Below, piece by piece: positions 1 through 6,987 of a stretch of 8,376 bases of DNA. Position numbers and translations under genes: made by a program. Numbering within the stretch: position 1 is the stretch's first letter; every line of letters starts with the position of its first letter. The stretch spans positions 1-8,376 of the forward strand of contig CALIRN010000012.1 of assembly GCA_938042265.1 (NCBI GenBank). Direction: 5' to 3'. The DNA comes from an uncultured Eubacteriaceae bacterium (GTDB lineage: Bacteria > Bacillota > Clostridia > Lachnospirales > CAG-274). Under the pieces are notes generated by a model that saw nothing but the letters and a program-made list of their open reading frames with translations, did not search any database and was not told where the DNA came from.

Positions 1-3000
1 GGTAAGCAGTTTTCTCTCCTTAAGCAGACGGTTATTTTTATCATAAGTATATGATGTTGTGTAGTTTTGTGTGCCTGTTGCCGTCAGGGTGCTCCTGTTG
101 CCTGCGGCATCATAGGTATAAGAGTATGTATCTGTTGCTCCGCTTCTTGTGGCACTTTCGGTTTTAAGTCTGCCTGTGTTATCGTAGGTATATTCAACGG
201 TTTTTGTCTGCTTACCCTGCAGATTGTAAACATTTTTCTGCAGATTGCCGTCAAGATAGTAGGTATATGTGTAGCCTGACAACACCGTACTTCCATTTTT
301 AACAGCCATACCTGATATAAGGTTTGCCTTGTTGTAGGAATAGGTGTTTTGTATACCGTTATCAAGGGTTTCCGTTTTCAGGTTTCCGTTTGCATCATAG
401 GTGTATGCGGCATAAATATGTGCACCCGCTGCGTTGCTGTCCTTTACGGCAAGCATATTATTGTTGTTGTCATAGGCATAGTTGTACAGCTGTATGGACT
501 CGTATTCCCTGTAATTATTTTCATTATGCTGCCAAATTTCTCTTGAGGTAACATTCTTTCTTGCATCATATGAATAACAAACCTCATAATTTTTGCCTGT
601 CTGCCCCGGATATATAAAGCTTTGCTTTGTTAAAGTACTATTACTGCCGTAAAGTGATTTTACCGTTACATTGGCATTGCTTTCTATTATCCTGTTACCT
701 GCCATATCGTAGGTATACTCGGCACGTACATTATTGCCCGAATACTCCTTTGTAAGCCTGTTGGCGGGGTCATAGGCATAGCTTATGATATTGCCGTTTC
801 TATCCTTTTTAGAGGTCATGTTACCTGCTATATCATAGGTATAGGTTTCAACATAACCCATTGGGTCAGTCATTTTTATAACCCGGTTATACTTATCATA
901 CTCATAATTAGCTGTGTTTTGACCATTGGCACTTATTACCTGTGTGCGATTGCCATTGGCATCATATCTGTATTCAGTATAGCTTGAACCATTTGCATTG
1001 TCAACTGATGTTGCTTTTGTTAAGTTATTATCCGCATCATAAGTATATGTTGTTTTTCTGACACTTGTCTGCGATGCACCTATGGCATAGTTGTTTGTTA
1101 CATCAGTAAGCATATTTCCATTACCGTCATAGGTATACCAGGTCTGAATAAATGCAGACTCCACCAGAGGTATTGCCTGATGCTTAAGATTGCCTGTTTC
1201 ATAATAATCAAAATAGCTGGCATTGTTGTTTTTATCACGCTCAGTGATTTTTCTGCCCAACCGGTCATAAGTGTAGGTTTTGCTGTTGCCGTAGCTGTCG
1301 GTTTCCTTAGTCACTCTGCCTGCATAGTCATACTCATAGGTTGTAGCTGCATAATCGGAGTCGGGAGTGCTGATTGCTACAGATGCAGTATTAACCAGAA
1401 CCTTTGTCGGATTGCCAAGGTAGTCATACTCATACTTATAAATTGGGCTGGCATTGGCATTGTTATTTTTATCGGAATTGTATTTTTCCGTTACCCAACC
1501 GCAGGCATTTACTGAAATGGTTTCTATAATATCTTTACTGTCACCGTTATAATTATTATTTTTTATTGTATTTGTTACTTCACATAATACATCATAACCG
1601 ATATAGCCATACTCTTCCTTATGAACTACCTCAGCTTCATTATTCTTATTTGCCACCGTAGCCGAGGTTAATCTGCCTGCCACATCATATCCATAGAGTG
1701 TAATGCTGTTGCCTATGGTTTCAGAGGAACACAGCATACTGGCATTATAGGTGTAAGCAGCAAGGATATCACCACCGCACTGAACCTTAAGCAGATTGCC
1801 TGCAGGGTCATATTTGTATACTGTTTCGGTGCTTTTTGCATCAATATAATTAATTGTATTGGCAGTATAAGAATATTCATAGCTTTCACTGTTGCCTTTG
1901 GGAGAACTCTTTGATGTAACATTTCCCATTGTATCATAAGTATAATCGGTTTCTCCATTATTACCGTCAGTATACTTAGTTACCCTACCCATAGTGTCAT
2001 ACCCATAGCTTTGCGTAACTCCGCCTTTTGTTTCGGATTTAAGCATACCGTTATCATAGTAGGTATATGCAGTGGTTATACTGTTGCTTGCATCCGTATA
2101 TTCGTTTACGGTTAGGGGACTGCCGTTATCATTGTAGGTATACCGGGTTTCTGCTTTATCAGCCGTTCCCACTGTAACCTTATTTGTAGCCACACTACAG
2201 TTATCTGATGTAAAGGTGTTGCTCTCAACAATCGTTGTAGACGCATTCTGCTTATAGGTTTTACTTTTAATCAGTCCATAACTGCCATATACATAGGACG
2301 TTTTGTATTCCTCATTCTTACTATTTCCTGTCAATGGACTATAGTATGCCGATACAAGACCTGATGTATTATACTCATAATATTCACTTCTTGTTCCTGC
2401 ATTGGTTTTTAATGTAATATGTGTAGGATTGGGATTGTATATTTTTTCATCCTCATAGGTCTTGGAGGTTTTACTGTATGACATTGTCTTGGTGAATACA
2501 TTTGAGGTATTGAAAGTATTATCTTCAAGTTGCAGTTCATTGCTTCCGCTTACAATAAATGTATTAAGTGCATTTTCATCAAAAACATATTTTGTATACA
2601 GACCTCTTTCATCCTCAGATGTCATACCAAATGTATATTCTCTTTCTCTGTAGTCTTCAGGTACATATCCCATATAGTTGGTATCCGTGTATTCGTATGT
2701 TGTATCATTTTTTACGGCATCGGATACATTGTAATATCTGCGTGTTATTCTGCTATATTCGTACTTTGACCTTGAAGTAGACGACACATCATTCCAACCC
2801 GGTGTTCTGCCCCTACCATACTCATAGTTCAGTGTCATGCCTGTGGGATACGTAACCCCTGTAAGCAAAATCTCCCTGTACTTTTTATGAGGACTGCGTT
2901 CACTGTATATTTCATAGGTGCAGCTTCTATCATAGGTGTATATCGTATTTAGTGTAACTCCACCTACTGTTTGAGATTTCTTTGTCAAATACCATATATA

Positions 3001-4830
3001 GTTATAATTATTGAGTTTATATTTTGTAAACGTTAAAATTATGCTGCTGTTATCCGGTGCCGTAACTGTCATGGTTTTTGTGTTTTCGCTTACGGCATAG
3101 CTTATAGTAGCAGTTCTTCCCACACTGTCGGTAATGGTTGTTGTGTTGCCGTCGGCACTAAGCACTATTTTATTACCAAACCTGTCCATGGTACCCATAT
3201 AATTACCTGTAGCATCAAAGTATTCTCTTGTACCGTCAATATATGATGCATAGTAAGTACTGGTTTTTCCTGTTGCAGTTTTAAATGAGGCATCCTCATC
3301 CTTATAAACCAAAATATTGTCAAAAGCTGCCTGTTCAAGAATGTAACATTTCTGAGATGCTTTCCAAGACAAATCGTAAACCGTTCCGTCGGAAAGCTTT
3401 ATACTATTTATTCTATCTTTAAATGTAGAGCCGATATTTCCACCCAGCTCATTTGTAAGCCTTGTAAAGCCTAAATCCCACACCTCATTGTCGTTTTTAA
3501 AAACTTCACTTCCGCCGTCATCATATCTGAATCTTTTGCTTGAATCATAATGTAGGCTTAAGTTAAGGTCAAGACCGTTTACTCCCGGCAGAGATAAAAT
3601 ATTCTCATCGTACATAACTGCACCTGTAGTATAATTAATGCTGTCATTTATGCCCGACGCTGCTACAAAAGGGCCCTTAAGCTTGTTATCATCCTTTTCA
3701 ATTTCGGTATCAGTATCAGAATCAGTCGCTAAAGTGGTGGCTATACTTAAGCCAAGTTCATCTGTCTTTGACAGAATATTATCCTCTATATTTTCGGCAC
3801 TAAGTCCGTTTTCATTTGCATAATTTATAAGAATATTGTCATTAATTCCATATTGCTGTGCAATGTCGGAAAGGAATTCTGTGTTCAATGCATTTTCTGT
3901 GTTGGACACTTCAATATCAGGCGTATTTTGGGTTAATTCATCCGTCTGCTCAATACTTTCTGATGAGCCAAATACATCCGGTATTTCAGCATCAGCAATA
4001 ATTTCCATTTTCTCTGCGTTTTCGGCTACTGCATTATACACAACAGCCTCACTATTTGTACTGCCTGCTAATAAATGTGATTCACCGGCAGAAATAATTT
4101 CTGAATTCATATCTGTCAAAGTTTCAGAATTAGTTTCAAGCTCAACGCTTGGTTTCTCTATATTTACGGAGCTTGTATTATTTTTAATTTCATCAATAGA
4201 CATATTAAGAGTCTGGGACATAATAAATAATCCAACAGCTTCAGACTCATTGTATCCGTCAGCCATTAACGAAGCTACATTTTTCGCTGTAAACTTATTA
4301 TTTTCCCAACCACCATAAGATAACTGCAGATTTCTGAACCTTAATGACTGGCTCAGCGCGGGATTTTCACCCAGTTTTTCAGCCATAGCTTCTGCTTGCG
4401 TCACATCAAAATTCATTCTCTGCATTATCAGTGCAGGGTTGACCGATGCTTTAAGAGAATATCCATTTTTCTCTAAATCAAGCATAGTATCTTCTCTTAC
4501 ACCAAACACATAATTTAATATTCTCTTTTCAGTATTTGTCAAAAAAGAATATGAGCTATTGCTGTTTAATATATTTTCGGCAGCCTCCCATTCAAAGGTC
4601 TGCCCGCTGACAATATCATCAACAGCCGTACCACTGGTAATATCATCAAAAGCCATACCGCTTGTAATTCTGTCAAGAGCGCCATAAAATCTATCCATTC
4701 CCTGTGTTATATAGCTACCCGCACCCTCGGTAATATGTATAATACTATCTATCCCTGCTGCAGAAACACTTTCTGTCATAAAAACAACCAGTAATGCTAA
4801 TGCAGATAACTTTTTAAGTTGTTTTAACAT
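1..4830 (-). CDS. Giant secreted RHS/YD-repeat protein, N-terminal 1610 residues (3' end outside window)
   Basis: The frame is open without a stop from the ATG at 4830-4828 to the window edge. The start is fixed by AGGAGGG six bases upstream and by a signal peptide: KQLKK, a hydrophobic stretch at about residues 8-18, and cleavage near SVSAA (23-25). Residues 53-79 are three 9-residue repeats (D-D/R-I-x-S-G). Residues about 100-217 and 318-360 look helical and are separated by an acidic Ser/Thr/Glu-rich linker. From K385 comes the entry to the RHS region of wall-associated proteins: INYTTGAV (398-405), then LPGVNGLDLNLSLHYDS (414-430). Beta-rich sequence follows. A first YTYD is at 631-634, and from about residue 897 to the edge there are roughly 27 repeats of the type YxYDxxGN/R (YTYDTMGN, YKYDPAGN, YRYDANGN). 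Known YD-repeat proteins form a beta shell around a C-terminal effector; here that end is not visible. The role could be contact-dependent antagonism, adhesion or glycan binding. The family call is firm; the function is not. No promoter of its own is seen; it is probably expressed from upstream of the dockerin gene. Confidence 0.95.
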   Translation of the reverse strand, partial: MLKQLKKLSALALLVVFMTESVSAAGIDSIIHITEGAGSYITQGMDRFYGALDRITSGMAFDDITSGTAVDDIVSGQTFEWEAAENILNSNSSYSFLTNTEKRILNYVFGVREDTMLDLEKNGYSLKASVNPALIMQRMNFDVTQAEAMAEKLGENPALSQSLRFRNLQLSYGGWENNKFTAKNVASLMADGYNESEAVGLFIMSQTLNMSIDEIKNNTSSVNIEKPSVELETNSETLTDMNSEIISAGESHLLAGSTNSEAVVYNAVAENAEKMEIIADAEIPDVFGSSESIEQTDELTQNTPDIEVSNTENALNTEFLSDIAQQYGINDNILINYANENGLSAENIEDNILSKTDELGLSIATTLATDSDTDTEIEKDDNKLKGPFVAASGINDSINYTTGAVMYDENILSLPGVNGLDLNLSLHYDSSKRFRYDDGGSEVFKNDNEVWDLGFTRLTNELGGNIGSTFKDRINSIKLSDGTVYDLSWKASQKCYILEQAAFDNILVYKDEDASFKTATGKTSTYYASYIDGTREYFDATGNYMGTMDRFGNKIVLSADGNTTTITDSVGRTATISYAVSENTKTMTVTAPDNSSIILTFTKYKLNNYNYIWYLTKKSQTVGGVTLNTIYTYDRSCTYEIYSERSPHKKYREILLTGVTYPTGMTLNYEYGRGRTPGWNDVSSTSRSKYEYSRITRRYYNVSDAVKNDTTYEYTDTNYMGYVPEDYREREYTFGMTSEDERGLYTKYVFDENALNTFIVSGSNELQLEDNTFNTSNVFTKTMSYSKTSKTYEDEKIYNPNPTHITLKTNAGTRSEYYEYNTSGLVSAYYSPLTGNSKNEEYKTSYVYGSYGLIKSKTYKQNASTTIVESNTFTSDNCSVATNKVTVGTADKAETRYTYNDNGSPLTVNEYTDASNSITTAYTYYDNGMLKSETKGGVTQSYGYDTMGRVTKYTDGNNGETDYTYDTMGNVTSKSSPKGNSESYEYSYTANTINYIDAKSTETVYKYDPAGNLLKVQCGGDILAAYTYNASMLCSSETIGNSITLYGYDVAGRLTSATVANKNNEAEVVHKEEYGYIGYDVLCEVTNTIKNNNYNGDSKDIIETISVNACGWVTEKYNSDKNNNANASPIYKYEYDYLGNPTKVLVNTASVAISTPDSDYAATTYEYDYAGRVTKETDSYGNSKTYTYDRLGRKITERDKNNNASYFDYYETGNLKHQAIPLVESAFIQTWYTYDGNGNMLTDVTNNYAIGASQTSVRKTTYTYDADNNLTKATSVDNANGSSYTEYRYDANGNRTQVISANGQNTANYEYDKYNRVIKMTDPMGYVETYTYDIAGNMTSKKDRNGNIISYAYDPANRLTKEYSGNNVRAEYTYDMAGNRIIESNANVTVKSLYGSNSTLTKQSFIYPGQTGKNYEVCYSYDARKNVTSREIWQHNENNYREYESIQLYNYAYDNNNNMLAVKDSNAAGAHIYAAYTYDANGNLKTETLDNGIQNTYSYNKANLISGMAVKNGSTVLSGYTYTYYLDGNLQKNVYNLQGKQTKTVEYTYDNTGRLKTESATRSGATDTYSYTYDAAGNRSTLTATGTQNYTTSYTYDKNNRLLKERKLLT
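4594..4674 (-). repeat. Three tandem 27-bp repeats inside the RHS gene
   Basis: Units lie at 4648-4674, 4621-4647 and 4594-4620. They encode DRITSGMAF, DDITSGTAV and DDIVSGQTF, residues 53-79, just behind the signal peptide. The DNA has diverged at synonymous sites while the D-x-I-x-S-G pattern is kept, which suggests selection on the protein rather than recent slippage. The function is unknown. Confidence 0.85.
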
Positions 4831-4832
4831 TT

Positions 4833-6359
4833 TTATCCCTCCTGCATACTTAGTGTAAGCTCAGTTGTTCCGCTTGATGATGCTTTAAAGACTACATCCG
4901 TCATAATTCCGCCTTCGTTATCCTTCCAGTCATATGGTTTAAAAACAATATACCCCTGTCCGATTTCCGTTATTACGGTTCTGTCATTGCATGTGCCAAT
5001 GGCTGCTTTGCTGCCTGCACCAATAGATTCCAAAGTAATTGCTGCCGAATTATAGGTTAATTTAACCGGTAATTTGCCAATTAGCTTACCATTATTTACA
5101 GTAAGATATACTGTATATGTTTTTCCGGCTTCAACATTAATTGTTTTAGAACAACTGTTGTTCAAGCTGCTTAAAACATCAATCTCATAGATATTTAATT
5201 TTCCTGTATTACTTGTTACAAAATAAGTTTCATTTTGTGGCAGTTGAACCGTATATCTGCTTATATTCTTATCTATATTAAACTCTGCAACATTGACTCC
5301 GTCTGCATTTATTATCTGAGCCTTATGCTGAATAGTTTTACTTGAACCTGTGCTCAAATATAGAGTAACATATGAGCTATTAGACAAATTAAATTTTACT
5401 GCCTTGGTTACCGGATAGTTACCAATGCCATTACCGCTATCTCCTGCAGTTTGAATGCACTTGGTATAGGTCTTTTTTTCGCCGTCTTCACCTAAAAAGG
5501 TTTTATTTGTAGATTTTACACACATAGATTGGTTTTTAGGGTTATTATCTTCATAGACAAGTTCTAAATATTGGTAGGTTTCGGGATAGCCAATTTGCAT
5601 TTCATTAGCATTCCAAATTGCGTAATCTAAGAAATATGCCTTAGCAGGTTCATCAATATTTGAAGCCATACAGGAAGCATCCCTTGCAGTAATACTTCCA
5701 CTATTATCAATGTCCATATTCTTTAAAACTAAAGCATCAATCTGCATATTGTCATAAATATGCTTTCTTGCTATTCTTAAATCGTTCCAATCTAAATCAA
5801 AATCAAAGTCAACATCTCCCTTTACATAACCAACGCTGACTTGACATATACCCAATGTTGCATCTCCATAAATATAATATGTACCTGCCTCGTCAAGGTA
5901 AGATACATATTTATTGAGCACACTGTGCTGAGTGGCAAAAGTATCAATAATTTTTGAAGAATTGCTTACTTTCATAATGACTGTGCCATTGCTGCTTGCA
6001 CCATAAGCATATATAATAACGTTACAGGGCTTAGTAACGGTAAATTTTACTGCTCTTGTTTTTGGAACAGTTTCAGTAAGCATACTGGAACCGCCACCGG
6101 TTTTAATTGTATTATTAAACTTAATTTCTTTGGCATTTCGCCCATCGTTTGTTACCTTTACAGGTACCGCTGTTGTATCTGTGGGCTGAATAAATTCCAG
6201 ACCATTTATGCCCGTAGTATTACCAATCTCCATATTATCTGCTGACCATACCGTAACAGGATAATTTTCTGACGACTCGGCGGCATTTACACTATATACG
6301 CTGATTGCTATTGCTGATGCCAGTATGCCAATTGATATACATCTTTTTAGAAATTTCAT
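4833..6359 (-). CDS. Secreted dockerin protein with duplicated beta domain and cohesin-like C-terminus
   Basis: This 508-residue protein starts at 6359 with GGAGGT five bases upstream. A signal peptide spans about residues 1-27 (KFLKR, hydrophobic core, cleavage after VNAA). Residues about 35-178 and 246-395 are diverged copies of one beta-rich domain: VWSADNMEIG matches IWNANEMQIG, TRAVKFTV matches TKAVKFNL, and GTYYIYG matches ETYFVTS. Between them (181-235) is a type I dockerin with two EF-hand-like calcium loops: D182, D184, D186, D193 and D216, D218, S220, D227, all with the canonical 1-3-5-12 spacing. Residues about 404-508 resemble a cohesin or related E-set beta sandwich: VEAGKTYTVYLTV, LTYNSAAITLESIGAG, and a final VVFKASSSGTTELTL. 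Dockerins bind cohesins on scaffoldins; the flanking domains may bind carbohydrate. No catalytic domain is visible. The dockerin call is strong, the cohesin-like call moderate and the duplication clear. It is the first gene of a probable operon with the RHS gene. No convincing promoter is seen directly upstream. Confidence 0.93.
   Translation of the reverse strand: MKFLKRCISIGILASAIAISVYSVNAAESSENYPVTVWSADNMEIGNTTGINGLEFIQPTDTTAVPVKVTNDGRNAKEIKFNNTIKTGGGSSMLTETVPKTRAVKFTVTKPCNVIIYAYGASSNGTVIMKVSNSSKIIDTFATQHSVLNKYVSYLDEAGTYYIYGDATLGICQVSVGYVKGDVDFDFDLDWNDLRIARKHIYDNMQIDALVLKNMDIDNSGSITARDASCMASNIDEPAKAYFLDYAIWNANEMQIGYPETYQYLELVYEDNNPKNQSMCVKSTNKTFLGEDGEKKTYTKCIQTAGDSGNGIGNYPVTKAVKFNLSNSSYVTLYLSTGSSKTIQHKAQIINADGVNVAEFNIDKNISRYTVQLPQNETYFVTSNTGKLNIYEIDVLSSLNNSCSKTINVEAGKTYTVYLTVNNGKLIGKLPVKLTYNSAAITLESIGAGSKAAIGTCNDRTVITEIGQGYIVFKPYDWKDNEGGIMTDVVFKASSSGTTELTLSMQEG
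4837..4843 (-). promoter_or_regulatory. Ribosome binding site of the RHS gene, embedded in the upstream gene
   Basis: AGGAGGG on the minus strand lies within the codons for the last residues (Q-E-G) of the dockerin protein, six bases before the RHS ATG. The upstream TAA (4835-4833) is only two bases from that ATG. The arrangement predicts translational coupling of the two genes and decides the RHS start. Confidence 0.9.
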
Positions 6360-6364
6360 AATAT

Positions 6365-6370
6365 ACCTCC
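6365..6370 (-). promoter_or_regulatory. Ribosome binding site of the dockerin gene
   Basis: GGAGGT on the minus strand, five bases before the ATG at 6359. It supports this start, which is also the only one giving a proper signal peptide. Confidence 0.85.
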
Positions 6371-6391
6371 GATTTTTGTTTTAATGTAAGT

Positions 6392-6659
6392 ATTGCTCTT
6401 GTATTCTCTATAGCCGTCGCGGCTGGCTGTCGCGTAGTTTAAAACATGGTCTTCGGGACAGATAACGCAGTCATAATATTTGTCTAAAAAATACTCATAA
6501 GGTCTGAAAAAACCTTTCTTGCCCATCGGTCGCTTGTAAGGCAATACAGGTATTCTTTTGTTGTAAATAAGTAAGTCTATCGTAAAGTCCGTCAAATGCC
6601 ACGCTGTCATATTTATCGTTCTTATCTTTAAATGGTTTTTTGCCGTGAGCTTCTCGGTA
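6392..6659 (-). pseudogene. IS1182-family transposase remnant, internally deleted and frameshifted
   Basis: Two minus-strand frames carry pieces of one transposase. From about 6659 to 6565 the frame reads REAHGKKPFKDKND followed directly by DSVAFDGLYDRL. In intact IS1182-type transposases these motifs are, from my recall of the family, separated by a long catalytic stretch, so an internal deletion is inferred. A shift then leads into another frame, about 6553-6392, reading IPVLPYKRPMGKKGFF, then YYDCVICPEDHVLNYAT and GYREYKSN. These are hallmark IS1182-family motifs. Similarity ends at about 6392, just before the dockerin ribosome binding site. The N-terminus, most of the DDE catalytic core and the C-terminus are missing, so the element is dead. 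No terminal inverted repeats or target duplication could be identified. An ATG at 6610 opens an 84-codon frame over the second piece, but there is no sign that it is a functional gene. Confidence 0.85.
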
Positions 6660-6736
6660 TTAGATTATCTCTTTAAGCAAGCTGCTCCTCATATACCTTT
6701 GCAGCAACATGAACAGCTTTCTTTACAGCCTTTTTC

Positions 6737-6979
6737 ATTATACCATAATCGCAACAAAAACAAGGCTGGAGGCTTTGTTTTTGCAGATTATGGTACGAAA
6801 CAGGTCGGCTTTGTCGACCTGTGAGTAGTATAATGCAAAAGCTCTGCTTTTGCGGAGAGTCAGCCGACAGGCTGAGGCTCCTAAACACGTATGTGTTTAT
6901 TATACCACAGCTTATCAAAAAAAGACTACCCTTTCGGGTAGACTTTTTCGACAAGCTGAACAGAATGCAGTTAGCATTC
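6737..6979. repeat. Cluster of seven consecutive hairpins with interspersed TATAAT boxes
   Basis: Seven inverted repeats follow one another almost without gaps. (1) 6741-6750 with 6786-6795, enclosing a second stem 6755-6766/6772-6783 (one G-T pair). (2) 6800-6807/6815-6822. (3) GCAAAAGC 6835-6842/6846-6853 with a 3-base loop. (4) 6861-6865/6870-6874 with outer arms GGAG 6854-6857/CTCC 6878-6881. (5) TAAACAC 6882-6888/6893-6899. (6) 6908-6958, the long terminator-like hairpin. (7) GAATGC 6963-6968/6974-6979. TATAAT occurs at 6829-6834 (plus) and, on the minus strand, at 6742-6737 and 6904-6899. No gene fits well here. It could be a non-autonomous repeat element, a structured RNA or an accumulation of terminators and promoters. 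The structure is seen directly; its nature is unknown. Confidence 0.75.
6908..6958 (-). terminator. Probable intrinsic terminator of galE
   Basis: On the minus strand, 30 bases past the galE stop codon, a 6-bp stem (6936-6941 with 6926-6931, tetraloop 6932-6935) continues past an A/A mismatch into an A/T-paired lower stem and is followed by seven Ts (6923-6917). An outer stem, CAGCTT/AAGCTG (6908-6913/6953-6958), extends it into a nearly continuous 51-base palindrome, so it might also slow transcription on the plus strand. Confidence 0.75.
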
Positions 6980-6987
6980 CGTTTATT

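Noticed and set aside
67..551. Short plus- and minus-strand frames at the left edge
   Set aside because: They are alternative frames of the YD-repeat coding sequence.
1..2142. Periodic near-repeats that might suggest a CRISPR or satellite array
   Set aside because: The spacing varies and the periodicity is that of the YxYDxxGN protein motif in one frame; there are no constant repeats with unique spacers.
1180..4318. Plus-strand open frames inside the RHS gene, for example 1180-1515, 2462-2780 and 3836-4318
   Set aside because: They lie opposite an unbroken 1610-codon frame with recognisable YD repeats and have low-complexity hydrophobic or serine-rich translations from the complementary strand. 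No good ribosome binding site or family resemblance.
6371..6470. A promoter immediately upstream of the dockerin gene
   Set aside because: Several AT-rich hexamers are present, but no pair of -35 and -10 boxes with acceptable spacing was convincing.
6673..6954. Minus-strand 93-codon frame across the hairpin cluster
   Set aside because: It runs through the terminator-like and other palindromes, has no ribosome binding site and no family resemblance. Its last 21 codons (from the ATG at 6738) overlap a TATAAT box and also lack a ribosome binding site.
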